Shown here one piece after another: positions 17,258 to 25,370 of a DNA stretch of 64,000 nt (within the stretch, counting starts at the first letter, position 1; every line of letters begins with the position of its first letter). The notes beneath the pieces were generated by a model. That model had not been told where the DNA came from, made no database searches, and saw only the letters and a program-made list of their open reading frames with translations. This DNA comes from Oceanobacillus jeddahensis. Lineage in GTDB: Bacteria; Bacillota; Bacilli; Bacillales; Amphibacillaceae. Where the stretch lies: assembly GCF_000750635.1 (NCBI RefSeq), contig NZ_CCDM010000004.1, forward strand, positions 248,001 through 312,000. The letters are read 5' to 3'. A program made the translations under genes and the position numbers.

Positions 17258-18040
17258 TTAAAACTGCACGCTAAACCCATGAAAAGAATGAATCCCTGTA
17301 CCAAATCGCACGAAATCATGCTTCCGTAAATATTCCACTGCATTTTTCACTTCATCTAAAATTTCGGGAGCAAGCCCCAATGTATTATGAGATCCATAGA
17401 TCATGGAGATATGGCCTATTTTAGTGAGCTTCTCTAACGAATTTACTAAGTCTACAGGATTTGTCGTTTGGTAAAAAGCATAGACTGGTGTTTCATCATA
17501 TAATAAATCACCAGTGAATAAATAGCCGGTATCCTTATCAAAAATTACAATATGACCCGGAGAATGGCCGGGAGTATGGTAGATTATTAACGTTCTATTT
17601 CCCAGCTCCACGCAATCACCATCTTTTAATACCCCCGTCGGCTCGCCTTGAAAAGGTTTATATGTATTCGGATCAAAGCTTTCCGGCACAGGAATCGTAA
17701 TATCTCTCGCCGTATTTTCTCTAATTTGTTCCAGCGGCAATCCTACTATTCCATGAACCAGCCAATCCCTTTCCGCTTCATGTACAAATAACCGATCATA
17801 TTCTCCATGACTTCCAATATGGTCGGAATGTACATGCGTCGTGATAACGTCAATCGGCAGATGCGTAAGCTGATCTGTGATTCGCTTCATATTATCAATA
17901 CCTAAGCCTGTATCAATTAATGCTGCTTTTGTATCTCCAATAAGCAAAAAAGAATGCACTTTTTCCCAATGACCAAGCTCACTAATGGCATATGTTTTTT
18001 CATCTATTTTTCGGACAGTAAACCATGGATCGTTTAACAT
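17258..18040 (-). CDS. MBL-fold metallohydrolase
   Basis: 260 residues from ATG 18040 (MLNDPWFTVRKID), chosen for GGAGG eight bases before; the longer frame has no such site. All metal ligands are seen: 'THVHSDHIGSHGEYD' (HxHxDH), 'HTPGHSPGHIVIFD', 'YLFTGDLLYDE', and a final His in 'IYGSHNTLG'. This points to a two-zinc hydrolase of the glyoxalase II / lactonase type. Substrate unknown. Single-gene unit. Confidence 0.9.
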   Translation of the reverse strand: MLNDPWFTVRKIDEKTYAISELGHWEKVHSFLLIGDTKAALIDTGLGIDNMKRITDQLTHLPIDVITTHVHSDHIGSHGEYDRLFVHEAERDWLVHGIVGLPLEQIRENTARDITIPVPESFDPNTYKPFQGEPTGVLKDGDCVELGNRTLIIYHTPGHSPGHIVIFDKDTGYLFTGDLLYDETPVYAFYQTTNPVDLVNSLEKLTKIGHISMIYGSHNTLGLAPEILDEVKNAVEYLRKHDFVRFGTGIHSFHGFSVQF

Positions 18041-18210
18041 AAGCATTTCCTCCTGTTTTTTCTTTAATGAAGATAAAACAAACTTTATGAAAGAGCTTCT
18101 CGAAAGATCACCCTGCAACTTCTGATATTCATATTATTTACCAATCATCTGTCGCATCTTCTTAGGATTATCCAACAATGATTTGATAGATCTTTTGACG
18201 AAGCAAACCT

Positions 18211-18662
18211 TTATTCCCCTTTTACATGAATCACTTCAAAACGCTCACAAACAAGAAGCATATCTTCCGTAAATTCCCGTCCGATTGCATGCAATTCATT
18301 TTTAAAGAATTCCTCATGGACTTCCCACCAATATTGGTAAGTTCTGTCCCCTTCCCCTTCTGCAATAGCAAATTCTTCACTGACCTCATTCATTGGAATG
18401 ATCGTAACCTCTACTGTCTTCGTGATTGCTGCGGCTTATCATCATTATTTAATATGATATTATAATCTTCCGTTGTTGGGAGCGGTTCATTCTCGAGCTC
18501 GTAGAATATATGCCCTGAACAGGTTGCTGTTTTAATACCATCTACCACTAGCTTGGCGAGCGTATCAGGGTCATCCCCGAATTGCCATGCACTAACTGAT
18601 TCAGGCTTTGGTTGGTTTTTCCAATACGCATTCCAGTATGCTTCTGCTGCTTGATTCATCAT
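18211..18662 (-). pseudogene. ASCH-domain protein, frameshifted
   Basis: Two frames together give one ASCH protein. The first (from ATG 18662 behind GGAGGAG) reads 'MNQAAEAYWNAYW', 'AWQFGDDPDTLAKLVVDGIKTATCSG' and ends soon after 'NIILNNDDKP'. The second continues 'AITKTVEVTIIPMNEVSEEFA' and 'RTYQYWWEVHEEFF'. They join if one base is added at about 18427-18432. ASCH proteins of this type (about 150 residues) bind RNA or hydrolyse acetylated cytidines. Either a recent null mutation or a sequencing error. Confidence 0.8.
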
Positions 18663-18733
18663 GTATCTCCTCCATACTCTGCTCATTTAAATATCTCTTT
18701 TTCTTTCATCTTCCATGGAATTCTGCTATATCT

Positions 18734-19567
18734 TTATACAGTCATCCTTACAAACGCTTTAAACTTCTCTTCCTCCTCAATAAACGGATTGTGATTTGAT
18801 TCCTCAAAAACAATTAATTGGGAATGAGAAATAAGTTCTGCGATTTCTACACCAAATTCCACAGGACATTGCGCATCATATCTACCGGCATATATATAAG
18901 CAGGTATATTTATATTGTTTAATTGATTCCGAAGATCATAGTTTTTCACTTCTACTTTTCTAAAATGATCCAGGTTTTCTCCAACCGTTCGACCGCTATT
19001 TGGACGTTTTTTTGCTTCCATTAATTTATCTTCCGAATAATAAGACATTAAAGCCCATTCATGCCCTAATTTTTGACGTTCTTCCAGCTTTGTATCAGGA
19101 TTGTTCAATAACTCCATGATTTCAACTATTCGTGAAAAATGCTTATTTTCTGAACAGTAGATGCTGTTTTTATGTGCAGCATATTCTTTACTTGCTGCTG
19201 TACATCCTGCAATTATTTTTGTTAAAGCATCCGGTGCCTCTATTGCATATTGTAATGCCAGCATTCCACCTGTTGAATGTCCGGCAAACGCCCATTTATC
19301 AATACGTAATGCGCTTCGGATTGCTTCTAAATCTTTTATAACCTCTTTCATGCTAAGTTGATTTTCGTTTTCAGCCTGTACAGAATGGCCTGCTCCCCGT
19401 GTATTAATTAAGTAAACCTTATAATGCCCGGTAAAAGGGTTTGCCGATAAGCTTCCACGTTCGTCAAACGCCATATATAAGTGCGCAATAGCTAAAGGGG
19501 ATCCTTGACCAGCTGTAAAATACTCGAAAATACCTCGTTCTGTTTCTATGAATCCTTGCTTCCACAT
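18734..19567 (-). CDS. Alpha/beta hydrolase
   Basis: 277 residues. Nucleophile elbow 'FAGHSTGGMLALQYA', acid residue in 'YAGRYDAQCPVEF', catalytic His in 'FEESNHNPFIEEEE'. It is closely similar in layout to the 60697-61545 protein (shared 'GRYDxQCPV', 'GHSTGGML', 'RTKLSLF/LMSYY' region), so the two are paralogues. The fold resembles proline iminopeptidases and esterases. GGGGAATAAACGAT precedes the ATG. Substrate unknown. Confidence 0.85.
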   Translation of the reverse strand: MWKQGFIETERGIFEYFTAGQGSPLAIAHLYMAFDERGSLSANPFTGHYKVYLINTRGAGHSVQAENENQLSMKEVIKDLEAIRSALRIDKWAFAGHSTGGMLALQYAIEAPDALTKIIAGCTAASKEYAAHKNSIYCSENKHFSRIVEIMELLNNPDTKLEERQKLGHEWALMSYYSEDKLMEAKKRPNSGRTVGENLDHFRKVEVKNYDLRNQLNNINIPAYIYAGRYDAQCPVEFGVEIAELISHSQLIVFEESNHNPFIEEEEKFKAFVRMTV

Positions 19568-19874
19568 ATCGTTTATTCCCCGTTTCTAATCTAAAATAAG
19601 ATGCACATAATGATTGTCTACATAATCTATTCGAAAACCGTTTCTAAAAACAATACTATATGTATGGAATTCGATTCCCTTCCTTTTAACCTTAACACTA
19701 TCTGATTCGCTTATTTAATAAGGTGATGGAGAGGATATCTGTTATCGCTTTCGCAAATAATATAACGAAATGAAATATAAAACGGTAACTATATTAAACC
19801 ATGGAAAATCCACTTCATTTGATTCATCAAAATAGGCATTTGAATTATCGTATTTGCAAATTAGCGGTTTATAA

Positions 19875-20001
19875 TGAAGTTTCGTTTATACTATGACACC
19901 CTTTTTTCATGATGGAAATCTTTTCGCCCTGCCTGCTGAGAAGACCTTTTCAGCTCACCTGAGGCCACACATTTGTGTGTCTTGGCAGGCATGTTTGACT
20001 T
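19875..20001. other. Structured intergenic element with a repeat terminus
   Basis: The stretch between the hydrolase start (19567) and the SDR stop (20057) has no credible gene. It holds an ATGAAGTTTCGTTTAT sequence (about 19877) that matches the terminus of the repeat family at 29764, 54648 and 56083. A compact fold follows at 19926-20000: an outer TGCCTGC/GGCAGGCA stem enclosing CTGAGAAG/TTTTCAG, CTCA/TGAG and GCCACACA/TGTGTGTCTTGGC hairpins. That gives a four-way-junction shape. Function unknown. Confidence 0.45.
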
Positions 20002-20056
20002 TTAATTTTATCTTCCCAGCTTTGATAATTTTTTCTATTTCAAACCAACAAAAAGA

Positions 20057-20830
20057 CTATGAAATAGAAAACAAATCTTCAACAACCGTTGTCCTTCCAA
20101 AATCATCACTGCATAATAATTGAATTAATTTTTCTGCCGTATATTCAGCAGTTTGTAATTTCCCTTGTTCCGCTAATTGTCTGAACTGATCTACATATGG
20201 AAAGTCTTCTTTTCTTGTAGAACGGATTTCAGATTGCATTTGCGTATCAATCACACCAGGGTAAACGGATACAACTTTAACAGGGTATGATTTATGTAAC
20301 TGTTCCAGGCTTACACTTTTAGAAAATGAATCTAATCCAGCTTTAGAAGTGCTGTAACAACTTTGCGATGGCAATAAATATTTTGCTGAGCCAGAGGATA
20401 TATTCATCACACGTTTATCAATATTATATGTGTTTGTATGCTTAATAAAATTTGAAACGCACGCCATAGGAGCTAGTAAATTGATAGCTACGTTATTTAT
20501 TATGTCTTCCGTTTCATTCGCTTCAATCGGTCCAATTGGATTTAAAACTCCTGCATTATTTATTAAGGATATGGATTCTATATTTGGAACAGAATCAATT
20601 GTTTCAAATATTTGTTCAAATAATTGATCCATTTCATTCGTTCGGCTGAGATCAAACGAATAATAACTTAATCTACTGCTTTTATTTTCAGAGGTATCGA
20701 TGAGTTCTTGATTAGGCTGTCTTGAAATACAAATAACATGACTATTCTCAATATCTAATAATTGTTTAGCTAAAGACGCCCCAATCCCCTTAGATGTGCC
20801 CGTAACAATAAAATATCTCATTTGTTTCAT
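20057..20830 (-). CDS. Short-chain dehydrogenase/reductase (YueD/benzil-reductase-like)
   Basis: 257 residues. NAD(P) site 'IVTGTSKGIGASLAKQLL', structural 'INNAGVL', active-site Ser in 'MNISSGSAKYLLPSQSCYS' with YxxxK 'CYSTSKAG', and 'YPGVIDTQMQ'. The pattern resembles B. subtilis YueD, a benzil reductase, and sepiapterin-reductase-like SDRs. It begins 14 bases after the TetR gene, so TetR and SDR form an operon. Start ATG 20830 or the ATG nine bases on. Confidence 0.9.
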   Translation of the reverse strand: MKQMRYFIVTGTSKGIGASLAKQLLDIENSHVICISRQPNQELIDTSENKSSRLSYYSFDLSRTNEMDQLFEQIFETIDSVPNIESISLINNAGVLNPIGPIEANETEDIINNVAINLLAPMACVSNFIKHTNTYNIDKRVMNISSGSAKYLLPSQSCYSTSKAGLDSFSKSVSLEQLHKSYPVKVVSVYPGVIDTQMQSEIRSTRKEDFPYVDQFRQLAEQGKLQTAEYTAEKLIQLLCSDDFGRTTVVEDLFSIS

Positions 20831-20844
20831 CCCATCCTTTTTGT

Positions 20845-21441
20845 TTAATTTATTCTTGCATCTTCCTTCAGTACACTATTAACTGTTTCCTTCCATACTT
20901 CCTGATAATCTATTTGAAAATTCATCATCATACTTCTCGAAATATTATCAATGACCAAAGCAAGAATCTGTGCATGTGTATCAATTTTTTCAGGCAATAC
21001 CACTCCTAACTCTGATCCTTTTTTTAAAATGCTTTGAAAACCAACTAAAAATTCTTGCTGGATATGTACGATTTCCTCTTTATATTTTTCATTTCGTTCT
21101 GCTATCAGCATAAATTCATTTAGAACCTTCAAGACAGTAAAATGTTCTTTATCTTCTTGCGGCAACATATTTAGCCCACATCGATACAATTTTTCTCCAA
21201 AATTTTCTTTGTTAAATTGATCCATTCGAAAGTAATTTTCAAATGGTTCTCCTTTAAACGTGGATTTAAATGTTTGTTCAACCAATTCTTCTTTAGATGC
21301 AAAATGATAATAAATGGAAGGTTTAGTGATCCCTACTTCATTAGATATCATGCTTAAACTCGTATTCTCAATACCATATTCAGCAAAAAGAGAGAACGCT
21401 GCATCCATTAACTGTTTGGCTGTAAATTCCTTCTTATTAAT
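20845..21441 (-). CDS. TetR-family regulator, apparent AUU start
   Basis: 198 residues if it begins at ATT 21441. The first ATG (21408) falls inside the first helix of the DNA-binding domain. The frame upstream reads INKKEFTAKQ, a usual TetR N-terminus, and stays open to an ideal GGAGGAG that ends six bases before the ATT. HTH: 'SLSMISNEVGITKPSIYYHF'. The C-terminal half is the ligand and dimer domain. It probably represses itself and the SDR gene through the TAACGGTCGTTA site at 21520, and possibly the divergent plsY. Confidence 0.85.
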   Translation of the reverse strand: MNKKEFTAKQLMDAAFSLFAEYGIENTSLSMISNEVGITKPSIYYHFASKEELVEQTFKSTFKGEPFENYFRMDQFNKENFGEKLYRCGLNMLPQEDKEHFTVLKVLNEFMLIAERNEKYKEEIVHIQQEFLVGFQSILKKGSELGVVLPEKIDTHAQILALVIDNISRSMMMNFQIDYQEVWKETVNSVLKEDARIN

Positions 21442-21519
21442 TTTTATCTCCTCCGTATGAGATTATTTTGTTTATGGAAAGCAAGCACAAAAATAAATTC
21501 ATCAAAATAAAAATTTACC

Positions 21520-21531
21520 TAACGGTCGTTA
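21520..21531. promoter_or_regulatory. TetR operator-like palindrome
   Basis: TAACGGTCGTTA, a dyad with five-base arms, of the AACGNNCGTT type commonly bound by TetR regulators. It is in the divergent region between the TetR and plsY genes. Confidence 0.6.
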
Positions 21532-21696
21532 AAATGGTATAATAAGTTTATCAAAATTGTCAAGTAAAATTAAAATAATCAAAATAATGAATAATTTATT
21601 CTTGGATGTTACTGTAAGTCATATATTTTAAATAGAATGAGAATTTCAGATACCATCCAACAAATGAGCCAGATGATGGAATTACAGGGGGAAAAG

Positions 21697-22320
21697 ATGA
21701 TGGATATTTTAAAACTTTTTGTAGCCTTAGCTGCTGGTTACTTTTTAGGTAGTCTGAATACAGCAGTAATTGTAGGGAAAATATACGGCAAGGATATTCG
21801 AAGTCATGGAAGTAAAAGTGCCGGGCTTACAAATACGCTAAGAGTACTTGGAAAATCTGCTGCAATGTTTGTTCTTATTGGAGATATCTTAAAAGGAATA
21901 CTTGCCTGTATTATAGGCTTGCTGCTCGGCGTCTACTTTTATTCAGGGGAGATGATGGACTCTGTAAGCCTTTTAGTGGCAGGAGCAGGGGCGGTAATCG
22001 GACATAACTGGCCTGTATATTTTAAGTTTAAAGGTGGAAAAGGAGCGCTGACAGCAGTGGCCGTACTGTTTATGATTAACTGGGTGATCGCTCTTTTATG
22101 TATTTTATTTTTTATCTTCATAATCGCTTTAACACGTTACGTTTCATTAGGCACCATCTCTGCAACCATGCTTATTGCGATTATTTCATTTATCCCTGTT
22201 TTTGGACATACCTTATATTTCAATATGTTTATATCCCTGATCGCTTTTATTGTTATTTTTAAACATAGGGGAAATATACAGAGATTGCTTTCAGGAACAG
22301 AAAATAAACTTACTTTTTGA
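21697..22320 (+). CDS. plsY: Glycerol-3-phosphate acyltransferase PlsY
   Basis: 207 residues from ATG 21697, taken because GGGGG lies five bases before it and the resulting length fits PlsY; the 227-residue frame has no ribosome site. The three PlsY motifs are seen: 'GSLNTAVIVGKIYG' with 'SHGSKSAGLTNTLR', 'GHNWPVYFKFKGGKGA', and 'RYVSLGTISA'. Five membrane segments. It transfers an acyl group from acyl-phosphate to glycerol 3-phosphate, the first step of phospholipid synthesis. The setting suggests an accessory paralogue rather than the core copy. Confidence 0.9.
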   Translation: MMDILKLFVALAAGYFLGSLNTAVIVGKIYGKDIRSHGSKSAGLTNTLRVLGKSAAMFVLIGDILKGILACIIGLLLGVYFYSGEMMDSVSLLVAGAGAVIGHNWPVYFKFKGGKGALTAVAVLFMINWVIALLCILFFIFIIALTRYVSLGTISATMLIAIISFIPVFGHTLYFNMFISLIAFIVIFKHRGNIQRLLSGTENKLTF

Positions 22321-22442
22321 TTTTTAAAAGTATTGGTTAGTCACTTTTTCAAACGAGTACTTATGTTAAATAAGGATCAGGATTCTTTCATGGTAAAAAA
22401 GAAGAAACAGGTTTTGCTTCAAATAACTAAAACAAAATAATT

Positions 22443-22499
22443 ACTCCCCTTATAGTATTAAGAGAATTTTATATTTTCTCTGACTGCTATAAAAGGAGT
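22443..22499. terminator. Convergent hairpin between plsY and a GNAT gene
   Basis: Outer arms ACTCCCCTTATAG and CTATAAAAGGAGT with an inner AGAGAA/TTCTCT pairing. It lies between convergent genes; no clear U run, so termination is only probable. Confidence 0.4.
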
Positions 22500-22606
22500 A
22501 GATTAAACCGCAGCTGTCTCTCTAAAAAAAAAAGATTGATTTCTACGTTATTTGCATAACCTATGGCTTGTCTAAAACTTATCTATTCAAAGTTAAGGAC
22601 TCCTTA

Positions 22607-23137
22607 TCAATTAGTTGGAAGTAACGAATAAACATATGTATCATATGCTTTTCCGTTTTGGTACATATAATCTCTTAAAATACCTTCTTTTTGAAATCCC
22701 GCTTTGGCAAGCAATTTAGTGGAAGCCTCATTATCTTTAAATACGACCGCTCCTATTCGAGTAAGGTCTAATTCATCAAAACCATATTGTGTGACCTTCC
22801 ATACTGCCTCAGAAGTATAACCCATTCTCCAATATTCTGGATGGATTTCATATCCTATTTCTGCGCGTTTATGTTTCGGTAACCAAGCATTAAAACCAAT
22901 AGTTCCAATGATTCCGTGCGTTCCTTTTCTTTCAATTCCCCACCGTATTCCTTTTTCCTCCTTATAACTATTTGCAAAGAAATCCACAAATTTTTCAGCT
23001 TGTTCTATACTTTTTAAAGTATCTTGCCCATAATATCTCGTTACATTTTCATTAGAAAAACAAGTGAATATGCCCTCTGCATCATCCTTCGATATTTCTC
23101 TTAGAATTAATCTGTCTGTTTCTAGTATTGGGAACAT
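22607..23137 (-). CDS. GNAT-family N-acetyltransferase (RimJ/RimL-like)
   Basis: 176 residues. Opening 'ETDRLILREISKDDAEGIF', acetyl-CoA loop region 'IGYEIHPEYWRMGYTSEA', and close 'FKDNEASTKLLAKAGFQKEG' followed by 'LRDYMYQNGKAYDTYVYSLL', all standard for the RimJ/RimL subgroup. GAGG is seven bases before the ATG. Substrate unknown. Confidence 0.9.
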   Translation of the reverse strand: MFPILETDRLILREISKDDAEGIFTCFSNENVTRYYGQDTLKSIEQAEKFVDFFANSYKEEKGIRWGIERKGTHGIIGTIGFNAWLPKHKRAEIGYEIHPEYWRMGYTSEAVWKVTQYGFDELDLTRIGAVVFKDNEASTKLLAKAGFQKEGILRDYMYQNGKAYDTYVYSLLPTN

Positions 23138-23601
23138 TTTTTTGCCTCATCTCTTTGTAAATTGTAGTATGTTGTTTCATAAGCTTAATCGTTTTAACCA
23201 TTTTTTTATCAGTATAGCTATTATAGTCAAGGGGTAAATATTACATCTTTTTAGTTGATTCATTGGAGTACATTTGTTCAAACCAATATCAAGGTCATTT
23301 TCAAATTTTGAATATAAATCAAGTTTATCATATTGTTTTCAGATAACAATAATAGTTAGAAAATTATTGAATTTAATTTTCTAACTATTTACTATAGTAA
23401 TTTCACTTTGGAGGAGAAACAATTCTTTGCTTTTATATTAATTGCTTCTTATTTAATTATGAATAGTTTTCCTCAGAAATTAGTAATATCTACTATACGT
23501 ATTTTGTAATTCCACCTTATTTTTTACAGTAAATAAAAAGTCTATAAAAGAATAATAGAATCTGCTTTGAAAAATTCTGAAAAACGAATTATTTCTCTAA
23601 T
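23138..23601. other. Gene-free AT-rich stretch with a perfect hairpin
   Basis: No credible gene. A hairpin with 14-base arms (ATAGTTAGAAAATT and its complement, 23352-23388) has a nine-base loop and no U run. A strong GGAGGAG on the plus strand at about 23411 is followed by no usable start codon, which suggests a lost gene. Confidence 0.4.
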
Positions 23602-24771
23602 TCAATACGTATTCCTCTCTTTCTTACCCGTAGATTTATGAATCATAACAAACAGCAACAAAGCAATAAGCACCAATAGCCCACTTCCAGCGCCCACATA
23701 ATTTACCGAACTCATACTAATAACACCTCCGCCAACAAAAGCTCCTAATCCAATTCCCATATAAAGCGCCGATGCACTAAACGATAAAACCATTTGCGCT
23801 GATTTTGGATTCAATGATATAAGAAAGGTGTTAAGAGCAGGATTCATCCCAAATCCAGGAACGCCCCATAGAACAGCTACAATAGACACCATTATAATCG
23901 CAAATGTTGATGGATTTAATAACGATAAGAGTGAGAAAGAGGACAATAATACAGCAAATCCTCCAAGAGACAGCATGAGTGTTTTGGGAGCGCCAATTCG
24001 ATCTGTAAAATATCCGCCTATCAGGTTTCCAAAGAGTGCTCCAATCCCAAATAACATTAGAAAAATACTGATATTCTCCATATTGGTAATTCCCGTAATG
24101 ATCGGAGCAATATAGGTATAGGTCATAAAACCGCCCGTAGTACCAATTATATTTACAAGTAAAGTTAACAAAATAACCTTATTAAATCCTTTTAATCTTT
24201 CTCGAATCGTCATCTCTGCTTCTCTTTTCATTTTAGGTAAAAATAGAAAAACTCCGATAACCGTAATAAACGAAATAACAGATACAAAAATAAATGAATA
24301 GCGCCATGTGGCTGCATTACCAATCCATGTTCCGATAGGTGCTCCTAAAACTAAACCGATCGTTATACCAGCTAATATAAACGATAATGCCTTCCCTCTC
24401 ATTTTTTCAGACACCAAACTGGCAGAAGCAGTCATTGCTAAAGGAGTAAATATCGCCGCTGCCAAAGCAGCCAATATTCTGGTGAGAAAGAGCATTTCAA
24501 AAGAAGCTACTATGGCAGAGAGTGCATTCGCAATCGCAAATACCAGCATAGATACAACCAATAATCCTTTTAGAGGTAAATTCATTGTTAAGGTTCCAAA
24601 AAGTGGTGCCCCTATGGCATAGGCAATTGCAAAGGCTGTAACCAGCTGACCTGCTGCAGCAATCGTAACATTCATATCACTAGAGATATGTGGCAACAAA
24701 CCAGCAATCACAAAGTCGTCTGTCCCGATAATAAATGTTCCCAGTACAAGTATAAGAAGCCGATAATTCAC
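23602..24771 (-). CDS. MFS transporter (DHA1 type, AraJ/YdhP-like)
   Basis: 389 residues with twelve hydrophobic segments. 'FIIGTDDFVIAGLLPHISSDM' is the helix-1 region typical of the AraJ/SotB/NepI-type DHA1 exporters, and 'GNLIGGYFTDRIGAPKTL' is the mid-protein copy of the MFS loop motif. Probably a proton-driven drug or sugar exporter. It starts with GTG at 24771 directly after the stop of the MerR gene, with AAGGTGGGG inside that gene as ribosome site. So the two are translationally coupled, and MerR is the likely regulator. Confidence 0.85.
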   Translation of the reverse strand: MNYRLLILVLGTFIIGTDDFVIAGLLPHISSDMNVTIAAAGQLVTAFAIAYAIGAPLFGTLTMNLPLKGLLVVSMLVFAIANALSAIVASFEMLFLTRILAALAAAIFTPLAMTASASLVSEKMRGKALSFILAGITIGLVLGAPIGTWIGNAATWRYSFIFVSVISFITVIGVFLFLPKMKREAEMTIRERLKGFNKVILLTLLVNIIGTTGGFMTYTYIAPIITGITNMENISIFLMLFGIGALFGNLIGGYFTDRIGAPKTLMLSLGGFAVLLSSFSLLSLLNPSTFAIIMVSIVAVLWGVPGFGMNPALNTFLISLNPKSAQMVLSFSASALYMGIGLGAFVGGGVISMSSVNYVGAGSGLLVLIALLLFVMIHKSTGKKERNTY

Positions 24772-25146
24772 TTAATCCCCACCTTCTTCTTTTTTCATTT
24801 CCCAATACTTCATCAGTTTTTCTAAATGCAGTTCAATTTCCTGCAAATGGTTAATCTGTTCACGAACACTTGTTAACCTATCCGAATAGAGATCTATGGC
24901 GTCTTGAGCACACTCCTTATTTCCAGCAAGCTGAAAATCACCACATGATAAAACATGATAGATCTCCTCTGTATTCATTCCCAGCTTTAAAAATAATTGA
25001 ACAGCTTTTACCGTTTCAATATCTGATTCCTCATACTCCCGATATCCATTTTCCTTCCGGGGAGGATGTATTAGATTCTTCTTTTCGTAATATCGTAATG
25101 ACCGAATACTTACTCCTGTTTCCTTTGACAATTCACCGATTTTCAT
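24772..25146 (-). CDS. MerR-family regulator
   Basis: 124 residues. N-terminal 'MKIGELSKETGVSIRSLRYYEKKNLIHPP' is the MerR helix-turn-helix and wing, followed by 'GYREYEESDIETVKAVQLFLKLGM' and a long dimer helix. Two Cys lie in the effector region ('LSCGDFQLAGNKEC'); whether they sense metal, thiols or a drug is open. AAAGGGGG precedes the ATG. It sits behind a promoter with a 19-base spacer and a perfect dyad, and drives itself plus the MFS gene. Confidence 0.9.
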   Translation of the reverse strand: MKIGELSKETGVSIRSLRYYEKKNLIHPPRKENGYREYEESDIETVKAVQLFLKLGMNTEEIYHVLSCGDFQLAGNKECAQDAIDLYSDRLTSVREQINHLQEIELHLEKLMKYWEMKKEEGGD

Positions 25147-25176
25147 TGTTTTGCCCCCTTTCTCTTAAGTAATATC

Positions 25177-25207
25177 ATCATAAGCCCTAACACCGTGTCA
25201 GGGTCAA
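25177..25207 (-). promoter_or_regulatory. MerR-type promoter with 19-bp spacer
   Basis: Minus strand: -35 TTGACC, spacer CTGACACGGTGTTAGGGCT (19 bases), -10 TATGAT. The dyad CCCT-ACAC-GTGT-AGGG is centred in the spacer. A 19-base spacer with a central dyad is the established mark of promoters remodelled by MerR proteins. Confidence 0.85.
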
Positions 25208-25370
25208 TTACTTTTCTTTTGGATTTCTTTGCAAAAAAAAAGACTTACTGTTTTTTAACAGCAGGCCTATTGTTTGTTAACTCCAAAATACTTCTCTTAT
25301 CTATAAGCAAATTTTCTTACTATACCCTTGAAAGCAGAAAATAATAAGATTTATTTAGATAAACTACACC

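Noticed and set aside
19893..20123. 76-residue plus-strand frame
   Set aside because: No ribosome site, overlaps the SDR 3' end and the structured element; composition is not protein-like.
24308..24622. 104-residue plus-strand frame
   Set aside because: Antisense of MFS helices; mirrored Ala/Ile-rich pattern typical of shadow frames.
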